Virus record (IMG/VR): IMGVR_UViG_3300047300_000536
Location: 1-30,117 of that record
Reading direction: 5' to 3' (one strand)
DNA length: 30,117 bases
DNA from: a virus
A model generated the notes under the pieces. The model saw only the letters and a program-made list of their open reading frames with translations, searched no databases and was not told the DNA's origin. The translations under genes were made by a program, and so were the position numbers. Every line of letters starts with the position of its first letter. Position 1 is the stretch's first letter. Of this stretch, positions 1 to 8,163 are shown in pieces.

Positions 1-1
1 C

Positions 2-634
2 TATGACCCAGAGCTACAGCAGTTCGTCCGAGTATTTAGGTTTATACCGTTCTATCCTGGTGGAGAGATAATCGATACTTTTGATGACACCATCGTAGAG
101 CAGCTAGGTGCGGGCTCAGTTGTATTTGAGTACCCAGGAAACATCACTAAAGTGACTATGACCGAGAGTGCCGAAGACTCCGCAACCAGATTCTTTATGG
201 TGGGAAATGACCCAGCCCTGTCTGGAGAGGCCTCTCAGCCATACTCGGCATCTGCCCTTGTAAGCTTCTTAGATGCTGGATGGCCCGTTTTGGATGCTTC
301 GGAGTCTACCCAAGACACGTCCGATGAGTTCATGCTTTACGCCTATGCGTCCAGATATGTTGGAGAGTCTGCTCCTCCAATCATGGACTTTTCTATTGAT
401 ATAAATGGCTCGCTTGACCCCGTAATTGGAACGTACTCAGTTGGTCAGTGGTGCTCTATAATTATTAATGACGAGTTTTTTAAGATGAGGCTCGAAAGCG
501 ATGATGAACCTAGAGATGACTTGCTGGTGAGAAAAATTATTGGGATGACCGTTTCTGTTCCTGACTCTGGATATCCAGAGTCTGTGACCCTAGAACTTAT
601 GCCTATTTCCAAGTTAGGCGGTCCTCGTGGCTAG
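2..634 (+). CDS. Minor tail protein, C-terminal part (5' truncated by window edge)
   Basis: The reading frame is open from the first bases of the window, so this is the C-terminal 210 residues of a longer gene; an internal ATG at 152 is not the true start. The visible part begins YDPELQQFVRVF and is rich in beta-strand-type sequence and acidic residues, with no cysteine-rich or enzymatic motif apart from one Cys in VGQWCSIIIND. Position directly before a very large fibre gene, and a general resemblance to the large minor tail proteins of actinobacteriophages (Gp37-like group), suggest a tail-tip or baseplate role. The next gene starts on a GTG inside its last codons (8-nt overlap), which implies translational coupling. 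The tail role is inferred from context; no catalytic function is seen. Confidence 0.6.
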   Translation, partial: YDPELQQFVRVFRFIPFYPGGEIIDTFDDTIVEQLGAGSVVFEYPGNITKVTMTESAEDSATRFFMVGNDPALSGEASQPYSASALVSFLDAGWPVLDASESTQDTSDEFMLYAYASRYVGESAPPIMDFSIDINGSLDPVIGTYSVGQWCSIIINDEFFKMRLESDDEPRDDLLVRKIIGMTVSVPDSGYPESVTLELMPISKLGGPRG

Positions 635-3600
635 TCGTCGTCGTCGCTCCAGAAAGAGTCTTGGAAGCAAACTTACTTATATAAATCAAAGTGTCGTTCA
701 GTCTGCTCAGACGTCGGTGCCTACTCAACTTTCAAGAGTTATTGATGATGAAGCCATTGTCAAAGGTGGAATTACTCAGGAAGCGATAACTCCACAATCA
801 ATCGATGCTCGTCTTTTTAACCCATCGGCGGCTATGCCCACAGGCGAAGCGGGCCAGCGTGTACCAGCACCCCTAACAAACCGAGACTACTGGGGGCAGG
901 TTGCTGCAGGCGATGTCGAACTACACCTAGGCGGTGTTCACGGCACATCCTTAGAGCTTGAGGATATTCTCAATGTTGAGGCTACTACCGCTGGTCTGTC
1001 TCTTATTCCAACGGCAGATGAGCCAGCTCGAATTTATCTTACGGGCAGGCTAACCATCCCCCCGAGCCGTAAAATTTATGCTGCTTGGCAGGCAAACGAT
1101 GACATCGAGATGAAGCTTATTTGGTGGAAACAGGCACCAAACTACGATATCGACTCCGCGATAACAGTGGACGGTCTGACAAAAATATCGCTGAATTCTG
1201 GCGGACTACATTCTTTTGCCGTGGGTGACACCATCCATATCACAAACACAAACTCTTTGTTTGATGGCACCCATATAGTGGTTAAAGTTTCTGGAGAAGA
1301 TGTCTACTATGTGGACACTCTAGATATCACTAGCAGCGTTGTTACCGCAGCCACGTACACGCAAAGCACTCGTCAGGTGACACTTACTATCCCGACTGGA
1401 GTGGGGCCGTTCGCTGGTGACGGCTATATCTTATTTACAGGCACTGACGGGGCTAGTAATTTTGAAGGAGTTTATAAAGTTGCATCTCACGACTCCACTC
1501 TAAATACCGTTTCTTTTGTTGTGGACCAGGATGTTGCCACAGTTTTGTCAATTTCATTGACGGCAAATGCTAGAGCCACTTTTTACGCTATCGACACGGC
1601 TGCTTCTCAGGAAAGCCAGATTGAGTTTTTCCCTCCTGGAAAAGCCAATGAAGATATTTACTACTATGTAAATCTTCAAAATCGAGAAGTGTGGTCAGCT
1701 GACAAATATAGTCACCGACTTCTGTCATATAGCATCACCAATAACGTAGCTTCCGTAGTTTCAGTCACTCCTACATATATGATGCCTGGCGATACAGTTC
1801 AGATTATCGCCCCTACTGAAGTAGAAGCTGCTCGTTTTAACTCGTATTCTTATACGGTAACTGCAGTTTCCGCTGATACAAGGACAGTATCTTTTGCATT
1901 AACCAGTGCTAACGTTGCATCCACTAACTTCTCTACTCAGTCTGTGATTAAGACTCAAAACCAATTTCTTCCTGACTCATACGCAGTGTATGTAGAAATT
2001 CCTGCGGGAAGCCAGCCAGTTCTTCTGTCTTCTGCTAAAGTGTTTGAGGTTTTAGGCGAATCCACCACAGAACCAACATACTCGAGAGTTACCAGAAGCT
2101 CTCTAACTAATAACCTGGCGACAATTACCGTCATCAACAGCACTGGCTACAACATTGACAGTCAGATGGTCGTCACTGGTTTGGGTGCTCCATATGATGG
2201 GACCTTCACCATTGCCTCGGCTGGTGCTTCTACGGTTCGAGGCGTCGAGATTATTGCCAACGGCACGGCCTATATAGCAGTATCCAATACTGCACCCTTC
2301 TACGCTGGCTCTGGAAACGTGTCGGTAACCGTTACTGGTACAAACACCGTTGCCGATAAAACATACACCACGATTAGCAGTGTAGGCTCTTCTCTCGGCA
2401 TCACTGGGTATGCCGTTGCTAACGGTGTTATTACTTTGTCCGTAAACGCTACTCCTTACGGATTCGTAAACGGCGTTGTTGAGATTTCTGGTATAGGTAC
2501 CTCTGAAGTAGCAAACGTACTAAGCAACAATACTTGGGTAGCAAATACTAACACAGCAACTACCGTCACTCTTTTTGGTTCAGCTACTTATGCCAACAGT
2601 GTTCCAATCAATGCCTCTGCTACTGGTTTGTCGGGAACAGCTAAGGTTAGAACCCTAAAAATTGATGGGTCTGGGTTGTCGGTAGTTGCTCCGACTGCCA
2701 CAACGGCTGCTCTTGCACAGACAAACACAATTAACTATGTAATCAGTTCTGCTAACGTTGCAGCAAATACTTCGCCATCTATTAATGCTTTAGCGGTTGG
2801 CTATACAGGTGTCGAACACTCTGAACTAACACCTACAGGACTCACTCTATATAACGAAGATGGAAGTGTATCTGTACGACTTAGTTCTCAAGACATTTCG
2901 ACTATTGCGGTTGGAGATTCAACTCAAGGGCAAGCAACAATTAGCTACATCGGTGAAGGCTCTTTTGCATCTGTAGCCTCGTCTGGAACGCTGACAGTAA
3001 CTGGAGACACAACTCTAAGCAGCAACGTGACTATTGGTGGAGGGCTGAACGTCACTGGTTCATTCAGTGTTGGTGAAGGAACTACTGGTGATATTTCTAT
3101 CACTGGAAACATTGTATCTTCTTCTATAACTGCGGCAACTGTGGTGTCGAACAACTATACGTTCTTTAGTCCGTCGGCTAGTGCTGCAGTAAATCTTATT
3201 GGAACGGCTTTTGATGGGGCTAGGTATACCACTGTAAGTACGACAGTTGCCCGTAACGTCAACGCTATTACCACAGACCACAGCTACTACAGCGGAGACA
3301 TTCTAGATAGAATTCCTCGCGGCATCATCTACTCGGTTAGTTTTGACGGTCTGGATGGTAATAACTATACACCTGCAACTAACGTCATTACTATGGCTGC
3401 TGGAAAGTTCTATGCTCACCCAGATAGAGAGCTTTTGATTGCCGCTGGCGTGGCCTCACTGAGGACTGTTACAGCTTCAAACGTTTCTATCGGTCTAGAA
3501 GTTATCATCAGCAATAGTGCTACTAACTTGTTCTCCCCTGCTGGAACATTTGACATTATTTATAGTACTTACATCCAATCAGGAACTCTCGGTCAGCATC

Positions 3601-4613
3601 CACCTGCATCTATTCCTATCAAAACTACAGAGCTGACTTCTCAGTTCCCAGACGCCCCAGCTTTCGGTGCATCTGGAATTTATTACAAAGGTTATCTAGC
3701 CGTAGGACCAACTACTAACTCTCAGCCTATCTTCTGGGCCGTCAGATATAGAATGTATAGCACTGCGGCTACTACCTTTACCAATGGTGCAATTGACAGC
3801 TTATCTGCAAATGGTGCAGGATTTTTCCGTGTTTATGACATGGGTAAGGCTATTCCAACTGCTGTACTTCGTAAAACTACTACACATGGTGATAACTTTG
3901 TCACTACAGCAACTGGTAGCTACCCATCAACAACTACAAACACAAACACAAACGTAGCAACTTATGTCTACACGTCCCATACCGCGACAGCAATTATTAA
4001 CTCGAGCACTTCTGCTTATTTTGATGGATATGGCATTGGTGATGCTGGAACTACAGATGTTTATTCAAACCAGCAAAGCCTCTACCAAGGAAACGCTGGA
4101 ACATCTTCTGGAACTAAAAAATCTCAGGTGGCTTTTGAGGCCATCAATAGCACTAGCCTAGGGGTCCCAAATACTGCCGTAGCCTGTACTATTGCTGGAA
4201 TCAATAGCGGCTACGTTGCGGGAACAATAAATGCTGGATACAAGGTCACTAAGGTCGAACTATATCTACGAAACCGACACTCTTATCAGGGGTCTGGTCT
4301 TACTGCCTACTGGGGGTACTCTTCAGACACTAACGCTAGAAACTCGTCGGCACCCCCTGGACCTTATGCTTCCGCTGGTCAAGCCAGTGCATCATTCACT
4401 AAAGGTCAAGGAAAATACACGGCATTGAGCACTGCAGCACAAAACTACTTTGCAGGTGGGCAGATTAGAAGTGTTTTGTTAGGACTTACAAATGCAACTT
4501 CAAACACCTACTACAGCTCTCTAACCTACTATGGATACTTTGACGGTGACCTGCAAAGCGACCCACCAAAGCTGAGAGTTACCTACACCTACTACACGAG
4601 AGTATTGGCATAA
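627..4613 (+). CDS. Large tail fibre / receptor-binding protein (1,328 aa)
   Basis: The start is GTG at 627, overlapping the previous gene. The N-terminus is strongly basic (SRRRRSRKS), followed by a conserved-looking segment up to about residue 180. A long array of Thr/Ser/Val/Asn-rich beta modules comes next. Several modules share a pattern of the type 'LTNNLATITV..(Y)DGTFTI', resembling the Ig-like building blocks of phage fibres. The C-terminal part, from about residue 880, is aromatic and Asn/Thr-rich. It ends in a beta-sandwich-like segment (KVTKVELYLRN to PKLRVTYTY), the usual place for receptor binding. There is no peptidase or lyase motif. It probably forms the tail-tip fibre that contacts the host surface. 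Very few Cys and Lys residues fit an extracellular structural protein. The fibre class is well supported; its ligand cannot be read from sequence. Confidence 0.8.
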   Translation: MASRRRRSRKSLGSKLTYINQSVVQSAQTSVPTQLSRVIDDEAIVKGGITQEAITPQSIDARLFNPSAAMPTGEAGQRVPAPLTNRDYWGQVAAGDVELHLGGVHGTSLELEDILNVEATTAGLSLIPTADEPARIYLTGRLTIPPSRKIYAAWQANDDIEMKLIWWKQAPNYDIDSAITVDGLTKISLNSGGLHSFAVGDTIHITNTNSLFDGTHIVVKVSGEDVYYVDTLDITSSVVTAATYTQSTRQVTLTIPTGVGPFAGDGYILFTGTDGASNFEGVYKVASHDSTLNTVSFVVDQDVATVLSISLTANARATFYAIDTAASQESQIEFFPPGKANEDIYYYVNLQNREVWSADKYSHRLLSYSITNNVASVVSVTPTYMMPGDTVQIIAPTEVEAARFNSYSYTVTAVSADTRTVSFALTSANVASTNFSTQSVIKTQNQFLPDSYAVYVEIPAGSQPVLLSSAKVFEVLGESTTEPTYSRVTRSSLTNNLATITVINSTGYNIDSQMVVTGLGAPYDGTFTIASAGASTVRGVEIIANGTAYIAVSNTAPFYAGSGNVSVTVTGTNTVADKTYTTISSVGSSLGITGYAVANGVITLSVNATPYGFVNGVVEISGIGTSEVANVLSNNTWVANTNTATTVTLFGSATYANSVPINASATGLSGTAKVRTLKIDGSGLSVVAPTATTAALAQTNTINYVISSANVAANTSPSINALAVGYTGVEHSELTPTGLTLYNEDGSVSVRLSSQDISTIAVGDSTQGQATISYIGEGSFASVASSGTLTVTGDTTLSSNVTIGGGLNVTGSFSVGEGTTGDISITGNIVSSSITAATVVSNNYTFFSPSASAAVNLIGTAFDGARYTTVSTTVARNVNAITTDHSYYSGDILDRIPRGIIYSVSFDGLDGNNYTPATNVITMAAGKFYAHPDRELLIAAGVASLRTVTASNVSIGLEVIISNSATNLFSPAGTFDIIYSTYIQSGTLGQHPPASIPIKTTELTSQFPDAPAFGASGIYYKGYLAVGPTTNSQPIFWAVRYRMYSTAATTFTNGAIDSLSANGAGFFRVYDMGKAIPTAVLRKTTTHGDNFVTTATGSYPSTTTNTNTNVATYVYTSHTATAIINSSTSAYFDGYGIGDAGTTDVYSNQQSLYQGNAGTSSGTKKSQVAFEAINSTSLGVPNTAVACTIAGINSGYVAGTINAGYKVTKVELYLRNRHSYQGSGLTAYWGYSSDTNARNSSAPPGPYASAGQASASFTKGQGKYTALSTAAQNYFAGGQIRSVLLGLTNATSNTYYSSLTYYGYFDGDLQSDPPKLRVTYTYYTRVLA

Positions 4614-4954
4614 TGATTACCTACACTATTGAAACTGGAGACCTGGTTCACGCCAGGTTTTATACCCCAAATCGAGACAATGTGGCTACTCAAGATTTCT
4701 ATATCACGGAAATCGATGGAACCGTCTACCAAGGCGGTGCAATTTCCTGCGACACGGCAGCTGGCTGGGAGTTGGAGCTGAGATGGAAATCTTTAGAGAA
4801 TCTAAATCTTCCATATGGATTGTCAGAAATTACCGTACTGCTATATGACGGAACCGAAGTTCATGCATATGGTAAGGGAACTTCTTGGACCAGGGAGACT
4901 GGTGAGTCTCTATCGACTGACCAGATTTTTGCTTGGTCAGAGGGCTACATCTAG
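4613..4954 (+). CDS. Small protein of unknown function in tail module
   Basis: This 113-residue protein starts at ATG 4613, inside the TAATG that also ends the fibre gene, so it is probably translated by reinitiation. It is acidic and rich in aromatic residues and short beta-like stretches (MITYTIETGDLVHARFY, VLLYDGTEVHAYGKG). No transmembrane segment, signal peptide or known motif is visible. It might be a small tail-associated or fibre-assembly protein because of its coupling to the fibre gene, but that rests on position only. I do not recognise the family. Confidence 0.6.
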   Translation: MITYTIETGDLVHARFYTPNRDNVATQDFYITEIDGTVYQGGAISCDTAAGWELELRWKSLENLNLPYGLSEITVLLYDGTEVHAYGKGTSWTRETGESLSTDQIFAWSEGYI

Positions 4955-5008
4955 AAACATTTGATAGACTAGGACTACCTAAACGATGTCAAGAGGAAAT
5001 GATTTGTA

Positions 5009-5479
5009 ATGTTTGAAGTAAAAGATGGGTCACGAACCCTACAATTCAACGGTAGTTTGTTGGCTAAGTCTTCTTCGTGGAGACGTGGCTCTACACGCTG
5101 GATTGAGTTCGAACTCTATAGGACTGAAAGCGGCTCATACATCTTGTCTCGTGTTGGTGTCTCTACCGTCTATCACGGGGCTGCATGTGCATTGGTTAAA
5201 AGGTACGGGCTGACCGAGGCACACTTCTCTAGTCTTGGCGGTTCACCTATCCCATGCGAGGAGTGTCGACCAACTTCTGAAGCAGATTTGGTTTTCCCAG
5301 AAAAGCATCGCTACTGGGCACAGGTTTCAGAAGAGCCAGACGCTGTTCTTGAAGCACTTTATAAGTATGACCAGGGTGGTGCTCGATATCTTACCCACGT
5401 CGCTCAACGTCTATTGGAGGATGCATCGGAAAAGGATGAAGCAATCGAATCGGTATACCGAGTCGAATTGATTCCCTAA
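5009..5479 (+). CDS. Conserved-type phage protein with His/Cys cluster, function unknown
   Basis: This protein has 156 residues. A purine-rich AGAGGAAA lies about ten bases before the ATG. The N-terminal half looks beta-rich (TLQFNGSLLAKSSSW, WIEFELYRTESGSYILSRVG). A middle segment carries YHGAAC followed about 25 residues later by PCEEC, a His/Cys arrangement that could bind zinc. The C-terminal third is helical and charged. It lies between the tail and replication modules and is joined to the next gene by TAATG. Zinc binding is an inference from residue spacing. The functional role is unknown. Confidence 0.6.
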   Translation: MFEVKDGSRTLQFNGSLLAKSSSWRRGSTRWIEFELYRTESGSYILSRVGVSTVYHGAACALVKRYGLTEAHFSSLGGSPIPCEECRPTSEADLVFPEKHRYWAQVSEEPDAVLEALYKYDQGGARYLTHVAQRLLEDASEKDEAIESVYRVELIP

Positions 5480-5733
5480 TGTCTGATGAAGCCCTTCCAG
5501 GGCAGCCTCCAGCAAGCCCCCAAGACCCAGTAGCACCGATGGTATCTATTGGCGTAGAGTTGCATGAAATGTTTTTAGCACTCTGTGCCTCTGGATTTAC
5601 CAAAAGAGAAGCGTTGTTTCTTGTAGGTCAGGCAGTAGCTGCTGGTGTCATGCTCCCTACTGACGACTGGGGTATTGATGATTATGAGGACATGGACTTG
5701 GACGACAATGATGATGGAGACACGCTGCCCTAG
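5479..5733 (+). CDS. Small acidic protein of unknown function
   Basis: This 84-residue protein starts at the ATG of a TAATG overlap with the preceding gene. The N-terminus is Pro/Ala-rich (LPGQPPASPQDP). A predicted helical middle (VELHEMFLALCASGFTKREA) follows, and then a very acidic tail rich in Asp that ends in DGDTLP. The acidic tail could make protein or DNA-mimic contacts, but there is no specific family signal. It is the last gene before the strong promoter of the replication cassette. Confidence 0.5.
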   Translation: MSDEALPGQPPASPQDPVAPMVSIGVELHEMFLALCASGFTKREALFLVGQAVAAGVMLPTDDWGIDDYEDMDLDDNDDGDTLP

Positions 5734-5735
5734 TG

Positions 5736-5764
5736 TTGACTTCTGTCAAACAATTTAGTACAAT
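5736..5764 (+). promoter_or_regulatory. Near-consensus sigma-70-type promoter for the replication cassette
   Basis: TTGACT (5736-5741) and TACAAT (5759-5764) are separated by exactly 17 bases. This matches the consensus recognised by the housekeeping sigma factor of most bacteria, including actinobacterial SigA. It lies 24 bases upstream of the DNA polymerase ATG, with an AAGGAC ribosome-binding site between. It is probably the main promoter for the polymerase to SSB run. Confidence 0.75.
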
Positions 5765-5788
5765 ATAAAGAAGTAGATAAGGACAAAA

Positions 5789-7609
5789 ATGACGAGTGGA
5801 CTTGAATCGGTTCAATTAGAACTAGTAGACAGTGTTGCAAAAGCACAGGAGTTTATTTCTTGGCTGGGAGAGCGTCGCCCCCATAATGCAATCGCTATCG
5901 ACACTGAAACTGGCGAACTTCCTGGAAACCCTAGGGCACACGCTCTTTCTCCGTGGCATGGTCGTCTTCGTCTAGTTCAAGTAGGTGACGGTCAGCGGGG
6001 CTGGTCTATCCCCTGGGCTGAGTGGGCTGGTGTGTTTTATGAATCAATGAACAAGTTTGAAGGTCAGATTGTCTGCCACAATGTGGCGTTCGAAGCTAAA
6101 TGGTTCGAGATTCAGTCCGAATGGTCTATTCCCTGGCACCGCACTCACGACACCATGATTATGGCTAAAGTGATTGACCCGCTGGGCTCTGGTGCCCTAA
6201 AAACTTTGACTTCCCAGTATGTCGACGCTAAGGCAGCAGCACTCCAGTCGCACCTAGACCAGTCATTGACTGCAAACGGGTGGACGTGGGGAACTGTTCC
6301 CACAAACTTTGAGCCGTACTGGGCATATGGTGCTCTAGATACTGTTCTAACAATGCGTCTATTTGACCAGTTCTGGGAAAAGACTGGTCCAGGAAAGATG
6401 TACAGCATTCCCTACGAACTCGAAATGGCTGCTCGTAAGATTGTCACTCGTATGGAGTTGAATGGTGTTCGCGTAGACCTTGACTACTCCAAGAAGAAGT
6501 TTGATGAGTTGACTCAATACGGGGAATCTGTAAAGCAGTGGGGTCAAGATACCTATGGTGTCTCAATCACCAGTAACATTCAGTTGGTCCGTCTGCTCGA
6601 GGGTCTTGGTGCAGAGATTACTGAAACTACCCCGTCTGGGCAGAAGTCAGCTTCTAAAGACCAGCTCAAGCTGTTGATGATTGAAGGCAACCCAGAAGTC
6701 AAGCAACTTGCTGATGTTGTCTTGAAGCAGCGTAAGGCTGACAAGTTGGCTAACACTTACTTTAAGAACTTTTTGACTGACCACGTGGATGGTTTTGTTC
6801 ACCCATCTGTCAACACTATGGGTGCTCGCACTGGGCGTATGTCTATCCAGAATCCAGCACTACAGACCCTACCTAAGGGTGACGACACCGTTCGTCGTGC
6901 GTTCTTGCCTAAGGACGATGACCACGTTATCGTGACTTCCGACCTTGACCAGGTTGAGTTCCGTATGTTCTCCTCGCTCTCTCAGGACGAGAACCTAATC
7001 AACCTATTTAACATGGCTGATGCAACTGGCTCTGACCCATTCACCGAAATCGGTCGCGAGATTTATCAAGACCCGACAATGGTCAAATCTGACAAGCGTC
7101 GTAATCTCATCAAGGGTGTGGTCTACGGACGTCTATATGGAGCAGGAGTTGCTAAGCAAGCACTTACTGCTGGTGTTCCTAAAGAACAGATGCAGGCTGT
7201 GTCAGATGCCTTTGACCAGCGATTCCCAGGAATGACTTTGTTCCAGAAGAAAGTCGAAGACATTGGTATGCGACGTCTTCGTTCAGAGGGTCAGGGTTAT
7301 GTAAATACCTGGACTGGACGTCGAATCCCTTGTGACGAAGACCGTGTATACACGCTGGTCAACTATTTGATTCAAGGTGGTGCTGCTGAAATCTTTAAGC
7401 AGAACCTAGTGAAGCTTGACCAAGCAGACTTGACTGACCTATTGATTGTTCCAGTACACGACGAAATCGTGCTCAATGCTCCCCGTAAAGATGCCGAAGA
7501 AATCAAGCAACTGGTTCGTCAATGTATGACAACTACCGAAGGCTGGGCAGTTCCTTTGACTGCTGATGCTGACGGCCCTCTAGAAAACTGGGGAGAGAAA
7601 TATGTCTAG
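5789..7609 (+). CDS. Family A DNA polymerase with 3'-5' exonuclease
   Basis: This 606-residue protein has the Klenow layout and no 5' nuclease domain. The exonuclease domain shows Exo I D38-x-E40, Exo II around HN97-98 and Exo III with D184 in YGALDTVL. Polymerase motif A is SDLDQVEFR (384-392). The O-helix motif B has R438, K442, Y446 and Y450, and motif C is HDE (557-559). All catalytic acids are present, so it should be an active proofreading replicative polymerase. Residue 446, which aligns with E. coli Phe762, is Tyr, as in T7 polymerase. The start is ATG 5789, with AAGGAC upstream and a strong promoter 25-50 bases before it. Its end overlaps the resolvase gene by 8 bases. Identification is very secure. 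Confidence 0.97.
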   Translation: MTSGLESVQLELVDSVAKAQEFISWLGERRPHNAIAIDTETGELPGNPRAHALSPWHGRLRLVQVGDGQRGWSIPWAEWAGVFYESMNKFEGQIVCHNVAFEAKWFEIQSEWSIPWHRTHDTMIMAKVIDPLGSGALKTLTSQYVDAKAAALQSHLDQSLTANGWTWGTVPTNFEPYWAYGALDTVLTMRLFDQFWEKTGPGKMYSIPYELEMAARKIVTRMELNGVRVDLDYSKKKFDELTQYGESVKQWGQDTYGVSITSNIQLVRLLEGLGAEITETTPSGQKSASKDQLKLLMIEGNPEVKQLADVVLKQRKADKLANTYFKNFLTDHVDGFVHPSVNTMGARTGRMSIQNPALQTLPKGDDTVRRAFLPKDDDHVIVTSDLDQVEFRMFSSLSQDENLINLFNMADATGSDPFTEIGREIYQDPTMVKSDKRRNLIKGVVYGRLYGAGVAKQALTAGVPKEQMQAVSDAFDQRFPGMTLFQKKVEDIGMRRLRSEGQGYVNTWTGRRIPCDEDRVYTLVNYLIQGGAAEIFKQNLVKLDQADLTDLLIVPVHDEIVLNAPRKDAEEIKQLVRQCMTTTEGWAVPLTADADGPLENWGEKYV

Positions 7610-8072
7610 ACACATTCTTGCTGTTGACCCTGGCAAAGCCACAGGGATGTCTTATTTTGTGTGGGAAAGCCCAGACGTTGAGCCAGTGATGGTTTGGTCT
7701 GGAGAGTATCAGCAACACGAATATGCTGCTCCAATCAGAGAAGCCTTCCTAAAATGTCAGACCCTAGGCGTAACATTAGAAGTTGTGTGCGAGCGATTCA
7801 CAATCAACGCCCAGACGGTAAAGAACTCTCAAGCTCCTTACTCTCTGGAACAGATTGGGATTCTCAAGCAGGTTATGATGGACAACGGAAGAAGTCCTGA
7901 TGATATCTACTTCCAATCGCCCGCAGATGCTAAAGCCATGTTCGACAACTCGAAGTTGAAGAAGTTGGAGTATTGGCATCGAGGTGGAGAAGGGCACGCA
8001 CTTGACAGCATCCGTCATGGTCTGTTAAGGTTAGTAAAAAGCGGCTGGAAACCGACAAAGCTACTACAGTAG
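7602..8072 (+). CDS. RuvC-like Holliday junction resolvase (RNase H fold)
   Basis: This protein has 156 residues. The first strand carries D9 in AVDPGKATG, the fourth-strand acid is E64 in VVCERF, and the C-terminal helix has H132, D135 and H139 in HALDSIRHG. That acid pattern is typical of RuvC-type junction resolvases, and the length fits. Such enzymes cut branched replication and recombination intermediates before packaging. GGAGAG precedes the ATG, which overlaps the end of the polymerase gene by 8 bases, indicating coupled expression. Cleavage specificity cannot be read from the sequence. Confidence 0.85.
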   Translation: MSRHILAVDPGKATGMSYFVWESPDVEPVMVWSGEYQQHEYAAPIREAFLKCQTLGVTLEVVCERFTINAQTVKNSQAPYSLEQIGILKQVMMDNGRSPDDIYFQSPADAKAMFDNSKLKKLEYWHRGGEGHALDSIRHGLLRLVKSGWKPTKLLQ

Positions 8073-8077
8073 CCAAA

Positions 8078-8146
8078 ACTTTTTTGAAGATACTATCCAA
8101 AAAAGTAAAAATAAAAAAGATTTTTGTGATAGTATCTATCTATAAC
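8078..8146 (+). promoter_or_regulatory. AT-rich control region with paired inverted repeats before the helicase gene
   Basis: Two overlapping dyads are visible. ACTTTTTTG (8078-8086) pairs with CAAAAAAGT (8098-8106), and GATACTATC (8089-8097) pairs with GATAGTATC (8128-8136). A -10-like TATAAC lies at 8141-8146, followed by an ACGAAAGGA ribosome-binding segment and the ATG at 8164. No good -35 is seen. The second repeat ends 4 bases before the -10 element, so a repressor or activator site is plausible; alternatively the region is a weak terminator plus a promoter. Confidence 0.5.
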
Positions 8147-8163
8147 GACGAAAGGATTACTAC

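Noticed and set aside
152-634. ATG at 152 as the start of the first gene
   Set aside because: The same frame is open to the window edge with similar composition and there is no ribosome-binding site, so the gene begins outside the window.
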